Position numbers and translations under genes: made by a program. From the NCBI RefSeq assembly GCF_023516555.1, contig NZ_JAMGBD010000001.1:744001-808000 (forward strand): 64,000 bases of DNA, given 5' to 3'. The stretch comes from Sphingomonas alba (GTDB lineage: Bacteria; Pseudomonadota; Alphaproteobacteria; Sphingomonadales; Sphingomonadaceae). Of this stretch, positions 48,177 to 57,663 are shown in pieces. Position 1 is the first letter of the stretch. Each line of letters starts with the position of its first letter. Under the pieces are notes generated by a model that searched no databases, had not been told where the DNA came from, and saw only the letters and a program-made list of their open reading frames with translations.

Positions 48177-48240
48177 TGCGCAGCGGCAGCTTTCCACCCA
48201 ATATTGCCGCGTCCGCTTTCGACCCATTGCGGACATAAGA
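48177..48240 (+). repeat. dispersed palindrome, copies 5 and 6 in tandem
   Basis: Copy 5 (48177-48210) has core GCTTTCCACCCAATATTGC with GCGGCA/TGCCGC arms. Copy 6 (48211-48240) has GTCCGC-TTTCGACCCATT-GCGGAC, a clean 6-bp stem. They touch with no gap, both in the same orientation. Confidence 0.8.
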
Positions 48241-48272
48241 CGACCTGTTAGCTACAGACGCTTACCGCTCGG

Positions 48273-48710
48273 CTACTGGTTGCGCCCACGCCCCCGATCC
48301 GCCCTCTTTTGCGCGATCATCTCGAACTTCTGACCGCGGTGGTAGCTGACGATGCCGCACATCCGCTTCCCATCGGATGCGAGAGAGCCGTCGAAACGCA
48401 CATCCCCCTCGCGTGATGCCACAATCATCGTCACGGTCTGGCCGTCGAGCGACAGACTGCGAACCACCACGACGCCGGCCGATAGGGCGAGCGACCCTCC
48501 TAACTCGGTGCCGGACGTCCCAAGGGAGAGAAGACCGAAGCTGGGAACGCCTGCCACATCCATAACTACGTCCCACAGGCCTGAAAGGTCAGTCGACTGA
48601 ATCGGCTTTGTGATAGGTGCGCGGCATTCGAAACGCATGGTTGTGGCCTCGCTTTCCGCCGCCGGTACAGCTGCAGTTGCCAATGCTACGCCAGCGATTA
48701 TCCGATTCAT
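48273..48710 (-). CDS. small secreted protein of unknown function
   Basis: 145 residues with a short signal peptide (MNRIIAGVALATAAVPAA) and a probably beta-rich body (SGLWDVVMDVAGVPSFGLLS, GTELGGSLALSAGVVVVRS). Nothing recognisable. It reads on the opposite strand to the LytTR regulator at 48778 and lies in the lower-GC patch, so regulation by that protein is possible. Confidence 0.6.
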   Translation of the reverse strand: MNRIIAGVALATAAVPAAESEATTMRFECRAPITKPIQSTDLSGLWDVVMDVAGVPSFGLLSLGTSGTELGGSLALSAGVVVVRSLSLDGQTVTMIVASREGDVRFDGSLASDGKRMCGIVSYHRGQKFEMIAQKRADRGRGRNQ

Positions 48711-48777
48711 TGCTTTCTCCCTGTCAACACCTTGACGTTTGTGCTGGCCGGATGACGGGTTGCGATGCCGGTCGACA

Positions 48778-49587
48778 ATGGGGAAAGTCGTGAATAGCCT
48801 TCGACATTTCGTGACCGGTAGGCCGATGCAATTGGCGATGCGTGAATGGCGTCAAATGGGGAAGTGGCGAGGGCTGATTAGCGCCCTCACTATTGGTGCA
48901 TTGCTTGGCGTGACAGGGCCCTTCGGATCGCAGACCGCTTTCACACCGGCCGTGCGATATCCTTTCTGGATGGTGATTGCGCTCGTCGGCTTTGGCGCGG
49001 CGGTTGCCGCGGAGCGAGTCCTTCAGTTCAATTGGTCAAGCAAGCGAACGGCAGCGCGGCTCGTCGCGATAGCGGCTGCATCCGCAGTACCGATGACGTT
49101 CTTCGTGGCGTGGGCTCTCTCTGTGGTTCAACCAGGCAGGACGTTCAGCCCCGTCCAACTGCTCGTGTTGTTCCCGTTCGTCATGTTGGTCCAGCTGCTG
49201 ATCGCCCGCGTCATATTCCCGGACGGCCCGCAGACGATTGCCGCACCGGTGGAACGACAAGCCGCCGCTCCCGAATACCCGCCGGAGTTCGTGTCAAAGC
49301 TTCCGGTTGCTCTGCGCCAGGACATACTCGCACTTGAAGCTGAGGATCATTACTTGCGGGTGCACACGCTCCACGGCTCGGCACTGGTCTTGATGCGGCT
49401 GGCGGACGCGGCGGCGCTCATCGATCCCCGGTTGGGCCTTCGCGTGCACCGTAGCTGGTGGGTCGCCAAGGACGGGGTTCGTGCGCTCGAAACTCGCGGA
49501 CGAGCAATTGCCCGGCTGGTTGATGACACAGCAGTTCCGATCAGCAGGGCACGATTGTCGGCCGCGCGGGCCGCATTGGCAGACTAG
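48778..49587 (+). CDS. LytTR-family membrane transcriptional regulator
   Basis: 269 residues. Four hydrophobic helices in the first ~150 (ISALTIGALLGVTGPFG, FWMVIALVGFGAAVAAERVL, VAIAAASAVPMTFFVAWAL, QLLVLFPFVMLVQLLIA), then a LytTR DNA-binding domain: LALEAEDHYLRVHTLHGS, and LRVHRSWWVAKDGVRAL. Membrane-anchored LytTR proteins of this form often control a neighbouring gene through a membrane inhibitor. The start at MGKVVNSLRH is uncertain; other in-frame options exist. Confidence 0.8.
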   Translation: MGKVVNSLRHFVTGRPMQLAMREWRQMGKWRGLISALTIGALLGVTGPFGSQTAFTPAVRYPFWMVIALVGFGAAVAAERVLQFNWSSKRTAARLVAIAAASAVPMTFFVAWALSVVQPGRTFSPVQLLVLFPFVMLVQLLIARVIFPDGPQTIAAPVERQAAAPEYPPEFVSKLPVALRQDILALEAEDHYLRVHTLHGSALVLMRLADAAALIDPRLGLRVHRSWWVAKDGVRALETRGRAIARLVDDTAVPISRARLSAARAALAD

Positions 49588-49958
49588 CTGTATCGAACCG
49601 ACTTGGGCTGGGCGCAGGCTGGATGACCTAACGTCCGCTTTCCACCCAAAGCTGCCACTAGATTTCCCTGTCCTACAGCCCATTGCCCATGCAAACGAGC
49701 CAATGGCTCATTCGCATCGTTATGATCGTCCCCCCGCGCACACACGCGTGCGAACCCGCGCACGCGCACGCCGTGAGGGTGACTTTAGTGAACTTTGGCC
49801 GCGGGAAACGCGGCTCGTCACTGTGAACATTCGGCGGGCCGGCGCGGAGTAAATCCGCGCCGTCGGTCCTGTCCCGCCAGGGCGGGCAGGCCGTCCGGCC
49901 TTCGCCATCTCTCGCGTAACGACGCTCGCTGCGCTCCGCTTACGTTACGCCCGGCGGC
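49588..49958. other. intergenic between LytTR gene and isovaleryl-CoA dehydrogenase
   Basis: 371 bp with no gene seen. It contains repeat copy 7, an alternating CG/CA stretch (49737-49772), a CCTGTCCCGCC-AGG-GCGGGCAGG inverted repeat and an 8-bp inverted repeat GCGTAACG/CGTTACGC (49914-49950). It is a patchwork of short repeats. Confidence 0.6.
49627..49661 (+). repeat. dispersed palindrome, copy 7
   Basis: GTCCGCTTTCCACCCAAAGC with CTGCCACTAG on the right, close to copy 3. The left arm is only partial. Same orientation as all other copies. Confidence 0.75.
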
Positions 49959-51110
49959 TCAGGCCCCGATCAGTTCCCGCCCAATTAGCATCCGGCGGAT
50001 CTCGTTCGTCCCCGCACCAATGTCGAGCAGCTTGGCGTCGCGGTAGTAGCGTTCGACCGGCCAGTCCTTGGTATAACCGGCCCCGCCAAGCGCCTGCACG
50101 GCTTCATTGGCGACCTTCACCGCGCTTTCGCTCGCCAGCAGGATGGCGCCGGCCGCGTCGAAGCGCGTCGTCTTGCCTGCATCGCAAGCTTTGGCGACCT
50201 GGTAGACGTAGGCGCGCGCCGAATTGAGCGCGACATACATGTCCGCGACCTTGGCCTGCATCAGCTGGAAGCTGCCGATCGGTGTTCCGAACTGCTTGCG
50301 CTCGCGGACATAGGGCATGACCGTATCGAGACAGGCCTGCATGATGCCGAGCTGGATGCCGGCAAGCACGGTGCGCTCATAATCGAGGCCGCTCATCAGC
50401 ACGCCGACGCCGCCATTTTCCGGGCCCATGATGTTGTCGGCGGGGACGAAGCAGTCCTCGAACACCAGTTCGGCGGTCGGTGAGCCGCGCATGCCGAGCT
50501 TGTCGACCTTCTGGCCGATCGAGAAGCCTTCCATCCCCTTTTCAATGAGGAAGGTGGTGATGCCGCGGCTGCCCTCGCCGGTCTTGGCATAGACGACCAG
50601 CACGTCGGCGTCGGAGCCGTTGGTGATCCAGAATTTGGTGCCGTTGAGCCTGTAGCCATTGCCCGACTTCTCGGCCTTCAGCTTCATCGAGACGACGTCG
50701 CTGCCTGCCCCCGCCTCGCTCATCGCCAGGCTGCCGACATGCTCGCCGCTGATCAGCTTGGGGAGGTATTTCTTCTTCTGGTCCTCGTTTGCCCAGCGCC
50801 GGACCTGGTTGACGCAGAGGTTGGAGTGCGCGCCGTAGCTGAGGCCCACCGATGCCGAGGCCCGCGCCACTTCCTCCTGCGCGACGACATGTTCGAGATA
50901 GCCGAGGCCAAGGCCGCCCCATTCTTCCTCGACCGTAATGCCGTGCAGGCCGAGCTCGCCCATCTGCGGCCAGAGGTGCTTGGGGAATTCGTCCTTCTCG
51001 TCGATTTCCGCCGCGATCGGCGCGATCTGCTCACGCGCGAACCGCTCCGTCGTGTCGCGGATGGTATCGGCCATTTCGCCGAGATCGAATTCGAGGCCGG
51101 GCATGGACAT
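49959..51110 (-). CDS. isovaleryl-CoA dehydrogenase
   Basis: 383 residues, acyl-CoA dehydrogenase family. The catalytic base Glu245 is in the isovaleryl-type position, [14 protein letters not shown], rather than at the later position used by short- and medium-chain enzymes. Also [14 protein letters not shown] and [21 protein letters not shown]-dependent; makes 3-methylcrotonyl-CoA from isovaleryl-CoA in leucine breakdown. Product feeds MccAB 4.8 kb away. Divergent from the thiolase. Confidence 0.92.
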   Translation of the reverse strand: MSMPGLEFDLGEMADTIRDTTERFAREQIAPIAAEIDEKDEFPKHLWPQMGELGLHGITVEEEWGGLGLGYLEHVVAQEEVARASASVGLSYGAHSNLCVNQVRRWANEDQKKKYLPKLISGEHVGSLAMSEAGAGSDVVSMKLKAEKSGNGYRLNGTKFWITNGSDADVLVVYAKTGEGSRGITTFLIEKGMEGFSIGQKVDKLGMRGSPTAELVFEDCFVPADNIMGPENGGVGVLMSGLDYERTVLAGIQLGIMQACLDTVMPYVRERKQFGTPIGSFQLMQAKVADMYVALNSARAYVYQVAKACDAGKTTRFDAAGAILLASESAVKVANEAVQALGGAGYTKDWPVERYYRDAKLLDIGAGTNEIRRMLIGRELIGA

Positions 51111-51217
51111 GCGGTTCTCCCTGATTGGCCGCGTCGCTAGCAGAGCGTTAGAGGCTTTTACAGAGCGCCCCGACTCCCTATGTGCGCTGCAACATCAAAG
51201 CTCCGCGAGGCAAAGCC

Positions 51218-52411
51218 ATGGCCACCACCGCCGAAGATCCCATCGTCATCCTCTCCTATGCCCGTACGCCGATGGGCGCGATGCAGGGCTCGCTTGCCGA
51301 TGTTGCCGCCACCGATCTCGGCGCCGCCGCCGTGAAGGCCGCGGTCGAGCGCGCCGGTGTGAAGCCCGACGACATTGACCGGATCTACATGGGCTGCGTG
51401 CTTCCGGCCGGTCTCGGCCAGGCCCCTGCCCGGCAGGCGGCGATCAAGGCGGGCCTCCCCAAATCGGTGCAGGCGACGACCGTCAACAAGGTCTGCGGCT
51501 CCGGCATGCAGACGGTGATCATGGGCGAAGAAGCGCTGAAGGCCGGCAACGCCGACCTCATCGTCGCCGGCGGCATGGAGTCGATGACCAACGCCCCTTA
51601 TCTGCTGAAGAAACACCGTTCGGGAGCGCGTATCGGCCACGACACAGCCTATGACCATATGTTCCTCGACGGCCTTGAGGACGCTTACGAGCCCGGTCGC
51701 GCCATGGGCACCTTCGCCCAGTGCACCGCCGACGAATATCAGCTGACTCGCGAAGACATGGACAATTACTCGATCGAGAGCCTGTCACGCGCCAAGTCGG
51801 CAATCGACAATGGCGGCTTCAAGGACGAGATCGTTCCAGTCACCATCAAGGGCCGCGCCGGAGACACCGTCGTCGATACCGACGAGGCGCCCGGCAAGGG
51901 CCGCCCCGACAAGATCCCGCAGCTGAAGCCCGCTTTCGCCAAGGAAGGCACGATCACCGCCGCGACCAGCTCGTCGATCTCGGACGGCGCCGCCGCGGTC
52001 GTCCTCGCCCGCGAGTCCACCGCGTCCGAACAGGGCCTGTCGCCCGTCGCCCGCATCGTCGCCAGCGCCGCCCATGCACAGGAACCGGCGCAGTTCACCG
52101 TCGCCCCGATCGGCGCCATCGACAAGGTGCTGAAGAAAGCCGGATGGGGCGTTGGCGACGTCGACCTCTGGGAAGTCAACGAAGCCTTCGCCTGCGTCGC
52201 CATGTTCGCGATGAAAGACCTCGGCATCCCGCACGACAAGATCAACGTCCACGGCGGCGCCACCGCGCTCGGTCACCCGATCGGCGCCAGCGGCACCCGT
52301 ATCATCGTCACGCTTATCAATGCGCTCAAGGGCAAGGGCCTGAAGCGCGGCGTCGCCACGCTCTGCATCGGCGGCGGCGAAGCGACGGCGGTGGCTGTCG
52401 AACTGGTCTAA
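51218..52411 (+). CDS. acetyl-CoA acetyltransferase / thiolase
   Basis: 397 residues. Active-site Cys in NKVCGSGMQTV, His in GGATALGHPIGASG, second Cys in LCIGGGEATA, plus VNEAFACVAMF. Similar to biosynthetic/degradative AtoB-type thiolases acting on acetoacetyl-CoA. The start MATTAEDPIV fits the family. Divergent from the dehydrogenase, joining leucine and acetoacetyl-CoA metabolism; a role in PHB synthesis is possible. Confidence 0.93.
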   Translation: MATTAEDPIVILSYARTPMGAMQGSLADVAATDLGAAAVKAAVERAGVKPDDIDRIYMGCVLPAGLGQAPARQAAIKAGLPKSVQATTVNKVCGSGMQTVIMGEEALKAGNADLIVAGGMESMTNAPYLLKKHRSGARIGHDTAYDHMFLDGLEDAYEPGRAMGTFAQCTADEYQLTREDMDNYSIESLSRAKSAIDNGGFKDEIVPVTIKGRAGDTVVDTDEAPGKGRPDKIPQLKPAFAKEGTITAATSSSISDGAAAVVLARESTASEQGLSPVARIVASAAHAQEPAQFTVAPIGAIDKVLKKAGWGVGDVDLWEVNEAFACVAMFAMKDLGIPHDKINVHGGATALGHPIGASGTRIIVTLINALKGKGLKRGVATLCIGGGEATAVAVELV

Positions 52412-52438
52412 GCCAGAGGGAGGCTGGCCCGAGGGCGC

Positions 52439-52900
52439 CTATTTCCTGGGGTCGTAGGCAATGCACTCGACCTCGAGCAGCGCTCCCATCGCCAGCCCGT
52501 TGGCGCCGAATGCCGAGCGCGCCGGAAATTTGCCGTCGGGAAAGTAGGTGACATAGACCTGGTTGAAGGCCGGCCAGTCCTTCATGTCGGCCAGGAACAC
52601 CGTGCATTTGGCGACATCGCCCCAGCCGAGCCCGGCCTGCTTCAGCGCGGCACCGAGGCCGTCCATCGCATGCTTGGACTGGGCCGCAATGCCCTCGCCG
52701 AGCTTGCCATCTGCGCCAATGCCGAGAGAGCCCGAGAGGTAGACCGTGTCGCCCGCGCGGACTGCGCTCGAAAACGGCAGCCGCTCTCCGTTGAAACTTG
52801 GCTCACCAATCCGCTCGATTTGTGCCGAGGCGTTGCCCGTCATCATCAAAACTCCAGTTATAAATGCCGTCAGAAATCTCATGAGCGCCCCCGCGTTCAT
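52439..52900 (-). CDS. secreted RidA/YjgF family protein
   Basis: 153 residues. A signal peptide (LMRFLTAFITGVLMMTGNAS) precedes a RidA domain with FPARSAFGANGLAMG (conserved Arg) and LEVECIAYDPRK. Most RidA proteins are cytoplasmic enamine/imine deaminases, so export suggests a periplasmic variant. The ATG at 52900 overlaps the dioxygenase stop (ATGA), implying coupled translation, although a shorter start at 52882 would also give a signal peptide. Confidence 0.82.
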   Translation of the reverse strand: MNAGALMRFLTAFITGVLMMTGNASAQIERIGEPSFNGERLPFSSAVRAGDTVYLSGSLGIGADGKLGEGIAAQSKHAMDGLGAALKQAGLGWGDVAKCTVFLADMKDWPAFNQVYVTYFPDGKFPARSAFGANGLAMGALLEVECIAYDPRK

Positions 52901-53535
52901 CCCATCAGGACGATGTCCCAATTGTATTTGTTCGGGTCGTTGGTGTTGCGGACAGCGACGCTGGTTCCCGCTTCCGAACCCAGTCCTTTGTAGAGCATGT
53001 CGCCCGCGTTGAGCTTCGCCTCCTCGGGGAAATAGAGCTGCGCGATATTGCGCTGGATCTTGCCCCGGATGTCGAAATGGATGTGCGGCGTGCGGCGTCC
53101 AATCGGCGAGTCATAGCTGCCGGGCTTGATGGTCACGATCCGCCAGTCACCCTTTGAATCGCTGACAATCGAGGCGAAACCCTGGAAATCAGGATCGAGC
53201 GGCGCAACTGCCGGGTCGCTGGGATGAGCATAGCGCCCCGCCGCATTGGCCTGCCAGAGGTCGAGCCGGGCGCCGGCGATCGGATTCCCCTTTTCGTCGA
53301 GCACACGACCGGTCACTTCAATCACCTGCCCGCTCGCCCGCTTCGAATGGCCCTTCAGCCATGTCAGGTCCGCATCACTTTCTGCGGGCGGCGATAGCGG
53401 GAAGAACGGGCCCAACGGCGACTCGGCGGTTAATGGCCGCTCGGCGAATGCGCGTGCGCCTGTCGCCAAAACCAGCCCCGCCGATGCCAGACCGGTTCCG
53501 GCGAATGTCCGCCGCGAAAGATGGATTTGCCCCAT
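52897..53535 (-). CDS. secreted intradiol ring-cleavage dioxygenase-like protein
   Basis: 212 residues with a Tat-type signal (LSRRTFAGTGLASAG). Intradiol dioxygenase fold: LDLWQANAAGRYAHPSDP (Tyr ligand), PGSYDSPIGRRTPHIHFDI (Tyr, His, His ligands). Related to protocatechuate/catechol dioxygenases but smaller and exported, so the true substrate is unclear. Coupled to a RidA gene. The ATG follows AGGGGGC. Confidence 0.85.
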   Translation of the reverse strand: MGQIHLSRRTFAGTGLASAGLVLATGARAFAERPLTAESPLGPFFPLSPPAESDADLTWLKGHSKRASGQVIEVTGRVLDEKGNPIAGARLDLWQANAAGRYAHPSDPAVAPLDPDFQGFASIVSDSKGDWRIVTIKPGSYDSPIGRRTPHIHFDIRGKIQRNIAQLYFPEEAKLNAGDMLYKGLGSEAGTSVAVRNTNDPNKYNWDIVLMG

Positions 53536-53603
53536 GGCCCTGCCCCCTGTTCCCGGAAGGGCCGGAGTCCTGCGCCGTCAGGCAGATCAAGTCAAACGCC
53601 CAA

Positions 53604-53634
53604 AAGGAAACGGCGGCCTCTCGCGAGACCGCCG
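53604..53634 (-). terminator. terminator of the autotransporter gene
   Basis: On the minus strand CGGCGG and CCGCCG pair around CTC/GAG-paired inner bases, followed by TTTCCTTTT. It lies 53-83 bp past the autotransporter stop codon and fits an intrinsic terminator. Confidence 0.75.
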
Positions 53635-53686
53635 CTCCCCAGGTACCGCGCTGTTGCCGCAAGAGCGGTAGCAGCCGCGGATTTGC

Positions 53687-56600
53687 TTAGCCGCGTTCCG
53701 GCTCCGGCGGCGGCGGCGGCGGTGGCGGTGGCGGTGGGCAGGCGTCCGTCGCCAGGATCACCGAGCCGTCCGGGCAGGTCTGGGTTGCCGGCGGCGGAGG
53801 TGGTGGCGGCGGCGGAGGCGGAGGCGGCGGCGGCGGAGCAACCACTTCGGCAGCGCCGCCTAGGCGCCAGCCGGCCCTCAGGCCGAAGCCCTTCTTGTCG
53901 CCAATGTCGCCCCACAGCGCCAGGATCGGTCCAGGGCCGTCGTTACCGCTGAGACCGGCCTCAAGCCGCAACCAGGTGGCATTGCCGTTGGTGTTGAGGT
54001 TGTAGACGTTGGCGCCGTCGAACACGTCGACGTCTCCATCGCCATTGAACTCATGGTAGACGGTCGCCTCGGCATAGGGGGCGATGCCGCCGCCAAACAC
54101 CGCACGGACACCGGCCCGGCCACGGGTCGAGGTGACCTTGCCAAGGTCGTAACTGAAGCCGAACGCGTCGATGTCGTCGGCCTTCGACACGACATGGCTG
54201 ATGCCGATCGAGGGATCGATCGTCATTCCGCCCATGCCGAAGCGATAACCGATTGCGCCGTCCAGGCCGAACTCATGGAAGTCGGCATCCACGCCGTCGA
54301 ACACTCCCGAGTCGAACTCGCCGGTATACTTGTCGTACTTGGCCAGCGCCTCGCCATGGAACCCGGTGAGGCCACCAAATTGACCATAGAGCCCGATATT
54401 CCAGCCGTGGGCCTTCAGGCCGACGTCGGTGAGATCGTTGCTCTCGTTATCGGATTTGGCCCAGGCATAGCCGGCGGTGATCCCGGCCCGGGCATTGCCC
54501 CAGCCGTAATCGGCGCCCAGCTGGATGCCGTGCCGCTTGGTCTTCAGTCGGTTGTCGACATCGAAATCGACGCCGGCGACAGACACGGTGTCATCATGAT
54601 CGCCATATTTGTCGCGGCTGAGGTAAACATCACCCCAGTAGCTAAAGCCGACCGTCGTGGCCGGCTTGGTGGTTTCGGCGAACACCTCGTCGGCACTCTG
54701 GTACCACATGGTCGCCATCAGATTGTTGACCGCCAGCGGGCTGAAGGCCGCTGCATTTGGTACGGAAACGAGGAAGAAGTCGCCTCCCGACTGCAGCAGG
54801 CTGACATCGACCAGTGGGCTCGAACCGGTCAGGTCGCCGAGGACGAACGCCCCCGCCGTTGCCGTTGTGGCATCGACCACTTGCACGCCGGTGAGGTTGA
54901 TGAGGCCGCCGCCGACGAAGTTGGCGTCGACTGCCGTTGTGCCGCTGGCCGCGCCGATGATCGTCAGCAGGTCCGCAGTCGTGTCGCTGAAGTCGACCGC
55001 AAGCGTCGACCCACCTGAGCCGACGAACGGGCTGTTGATGGTCAGTTGGTCGCCGACTGCGCCGTCCTGCAGGTCGATCGTTCCCGTATTGGCGAACGTC
55101 GTCTGCCCGGTGATCGAGCTCGTGCCCTCGTCTGCCAGGATCGTCCCACTGTTGGTGAACGTGCCCGCGACCGTCGTGAACACGCCCGGTCCAAGATCCA
55201 GGACACTGGCGTTACTGAAGCTCGTGAAGCCAGCGAGCCCGGCATTGCCGTTAGTGTCGATCGTCCCGGTATTCGTGAACGCGATTGCCGGACCAGTCAG
55301 AACGAAGGTGTTGAGATTCAGCCGACCAGCGTTTGTCAGCGTCTCAAGGCCTGCAAGCGTCGTGTTACTATTTACATTGACTGTTCCTGCGGCGCTGTTC
55401 GTCAGGCTGTCGGCGCCGCCGAGAAAGTCGATCGTGCCACCGACGTTCATCGTGCCGGTGTTGGTCACCGCGGTGTTGCCCGCGTCGAACAACAGGCCTG
55501 CGTTAGCCGACAAGGTGCCGGCGTTGTTCAGGGTCTCAAGGCCGAGGAATGACGTCCCCGTGCTGGCGACCACAAGGCCACCCGCATTGTTGGTAAGGAT
55601 GTCAGCGCCCGCACCGAAGTCATTCGCGCCTGCGGTGTTGAACGTGCCTGTGTTGTTAAACGCGTCGGCACCGCCGCCGGTCAGCAAGACAACGCCATTG
55701 ATGACGCCGCCAGTACTGTTGTTGATTACGACCGTTGAGGTGCCCGTGGCTACGGCAGTCCCGGTTGTCGTCGCGCCGATGGTGCCACTGTTGTTGACGG
55801 TTCCGGCACCGCCTCCGTTGAACGTGATGTCGTTGCCGGCGGTGCTGTCGATCGTCCGGGTCGCCGAAACGTTTACGACCTTGGCGCCTGACGATGACAG
55901 GGTGACTCCGTTCGCAGCAGACGTGATGTTGCCGTTTACGTTGGCCGTGATGGCGCCACTGGTTGAGGTGCCGCTGATGCCACCAACGTTGGCGTTGATT
56001 GTACCGTTGGCATTGATGACCTGATTGCCGGTCGTCGTCGAAGTATCGATGGCGTCACCCGCCGTCGTCGTGATCGCGCCGGTCGTAATGTTGAGACCGC
56101 CGGTTCCGGTGGCCGTCGAACTGACGCCGGTGCCAGCAGCGGTGATCGCGCCTGCGACGTTGACGGTGGTAAGGCCATCGACCGCCGTCGTTGTAACGCC
56201 ATTGCCGCCGGTTGCGTTGACGGTGCCGCCGGCAGTCGTAATTACGCTGACCGTTCCAGCGCCCGTCGTATAACCTTCGATACCGGTCAGGCCGGAGATC
56301 GCTCCGCCCCGAGTGATGCTGATATCGCCGCCGTTGGACTGTCCGACGATCGTACCCTGGAGGGCGCCCGTAACAATGCCGTTGCCCGTGATGGTAACAT
56401 CGCCGCCGCCGGTGCTGACGGCATAGAGCGTGCGGCCTCCGTTACCGGCACCGATGTAGTCGCCATCGCCGGAAATTATGATGTTGCCCGAACCATTATT
56501 GGTGGTCGAGACGCCGTAGAAGCCGTTGAAGCTGTCGTTGTTGGTGATCGAGATGTTGCCCGTCGATCCGGCGCCAAGCTCGGCCCAGACGCCATTATTG

Positions 56601-57469
56601 AAGCCAAGATTGCTACCCGTGACCGCCCCGTTCGCGACGATTGTCAGGTCGCCGGCAGTGTTATTGAGCAGTGCATGAATGCCATCGATCGACCCGGTGA
56701 CATCGTCCACGGTGATGCTCGTCGCGCCGGATCCGGCGGCATTGGTGACGATAACGCCATAGCCGGCGGTGGTGGATACATCATCGCCAAGGTTGATCGT
56801 CGTGGTGCCCGTGCCGCTATTGTTGACCGAGACTGCATCGCCCCCGGTGGAGGTTATGGTGTTCCCCGCTGTGGAGGTCAGCAGGACATTGCCGGTGGCC
56901 GCCGCATTGGTCGTGGACAGAACGACAGCCGGCCCGGCAGACGTAATGTCTCCATCGACGGTGACATTGACCCCGCCAGAACCTGCTCCGCCATTGGCCG
57001 TCGCAGAAAAAGCAGTCGAACCGGCACCGATGGACGTAATCGTGCCGGTGTTAGCTGTAATGCTGGGCGCGGTAATGCTGAGGATCGTCGCGCCAGTCGC
57101 GCCTGCCTGCCCGACCAAAGTCGAGCCGGTCCCCGTGTAGGTAAAGGCATTCGTGCTATCGAAGCGCAACACGCCTCGGCCCGCAGTCGTGGATTCAATG
57201 TACCCGTTAGTGACGCTGGAGTTCAAGTCGCCAGACGTATCCACCACCGCTAGCGCCGACCCAATAGTCTGGGCGATGCCGCTCGTGGCTTGGGTATCGT
57301 TAGTGCCGTTGCCGTTGCCGTCGGTGCACGTAGCGAGGAAGCCGAAGGGAAGCGAACTTGACGTAACGCAGGCAGAATCCGCTTGGGCTGGCGTAGCGGC
57401 GGCCATCGTCAAACCAATGGCTAAGGATGCACCCGCCAACAGGCGGCCACGGGATGCGGAAAATGTCAT
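53687..57469 (-). CDS. autotransporter with beta-helix passenger and C-terminal proline-rich tail
   Basis: 1260 residues. Sec signal (LLAGASLAIGLTMAAATPAQA), then a passenger of ~850 residues rich in Thr/Gly/Asn with repeating parallel-beta-helix turns, and a C-terminal autotransporter barrel (FSYWGDVYLSRDKYGDHDD, IGYRFGMGGMTIDPSIGIS, GLRAGWRLGG). After the barrel there is an unusual ~65-residue tail of polyproline, a TQTCPDGSVILATDACP cysteine segment and more proline. Similar tails are seen in sphingomonads. Probably an outer-membrane adhesin. A hairpin-containing AT-rich promoter region lies upstream. Confidence 0.88.
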   Translation of the reverse strand: MTFSASRGRLLAGASLAIGLTMAAATPAQADSACVTSSSLPFGFLATCTDGNGNGTNDTQATSGIAQTIGSALAVVDTSGDLNSSVTNGYIESTTAGRGVLRFDSTNAFTYTGTGSTLVGQAGATGATILSITAPSITANTGTITSIGAGSTAFSATANGGAGSGGVNVTVDGDITSAGPAVVLSTTNAAATGNVLLTSTAGNTITSTGGDAVSVNNSGTGTTTINLGDDVSTTAGYGVIVTNAAGSGATSITVDDVTGSIDGIHALLNNTAGDLTIVANGAVTGSNLGFNNGVWAELGAGSTGNISITNNDSFNGFYGVSTTNNGSGNIIISGDGDYIGAGNGGRTLYAVSTGGGDVTITGNGIVTGALQGTIVGQSNGGDISITRGGAISGLTGIEGYTTGAGTVSVITTAGGTVNATGGNGVTTTAVDGLTTVNVAGAITAAGTGVSSTATGTGGLNITTGAITTTAGDAIDTSTTTGNQVINANGTINANVGGISGTSTSGAITANVNGNITSAANGVTLSSSGAKVVNVSATRTIDSTAGNDITFNGGGAGTVNNSGTIGATTTGTAVATGTSTVVINNSTGGVINGVVLLTGGGADAFNNTGTFNTAGANDFGAGADILTNNAGGLVVASTGTSFLGLETLNNAGTLSANAGLLFDAGNTAVTNTGTMNVGGTIDFLGGADSLTNSAAGTVNVNSNTTLAGLETLTNAGRLNLNTFVLTGPAIAFTNTGTIDTNGNAGLAGFTSFSNASVLDLGPGVFTTVAGTFTNSGTILADEGTSSITGQTTFANTGTIDLQDGAVGDQLTINSPFVGSGGSTLAVDFSDTTADLLTIIGAASGTTAVDANFVGGGLINLTGVQVVDATTATAGAFVLGDLTGSSPLVDVSLLQSGGDFFLVSVPNAAAFSPLAVNNLMATMWYQSADEVFAETTKPATTVGFSYWGDVYLSRDKYGDHDDTVSVAGVDFDVDNRLKTKRHGIQLGADYGWGNARAGITAGYAWAKSDNESNDLTDVGLKAHGWNIGLYGQFGGLTGFHGEALAKYDKYTGEFDSGVFDGVDADFHEFGLDGAIGYRFGMGGMTIDPSIGISHVVSKADDIDAFGFSYDLGKVTSTRGRAGVRAVFGGGIAPYAEATVYHEFNGDGDVDVFDGANVYNLNTNGNATWLRLEAGLSGNDGPGPILALWGDIGDKKGFGLRAGWRLGGAAEVVAPPPPPPPPPPPPPPPPATQTCPDGSVILATDACPPPPPPPPPPPEPERG

Positions 57470-57629
57470 CTGGATTCCCCTTTTCGCTCGCGCGCCGGGG
57501 TGGCACGCACACTAAGAACCGGTCGGGGAACAAGGGACCGAAAGAAACGGTTCCATCACAATTTCAATTAATTTGAGTTGTTGCTGAAAGAGCACGCCGA
57601 TCTGGGAACAATTGCTTAGGGAATACTTC

Positions 57630-57645
57630 GTTTCGGTTGCGAAAC
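57630..57645 (-). promoter_or_regulatory. inverted repeat near autotransporter and SH3 genes
   Basis: GTTTCG-GTTG-CGAAAC is a perfect 6-bp inverted repeat in an AT-rich 194-bp stretch. It may be an operator for the autotransporter or a small terminator of the SH3 gene that ends 20 bp before it. Confidence 0.4.
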
Positions 57646-57663
57646 ATTTTCTGTAGCTTATAT

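Noticed and set aside
49737-49772. Alternating CG/CA stretch as a Z-DNA regulatory site
   Set aside because: Short and without supporting context.
54657-56024. 455-codon open reading antisense to the autotransporter
   Set aside because: Repetitive passenger region makes long antisense frames; no independent support.
54900-57100. CRISPR-like or tandem DNA repeats
   Set aside because: Degenerate in-frame coding repeats of the beta-helix passenger, not equal-length repeats with spacers.
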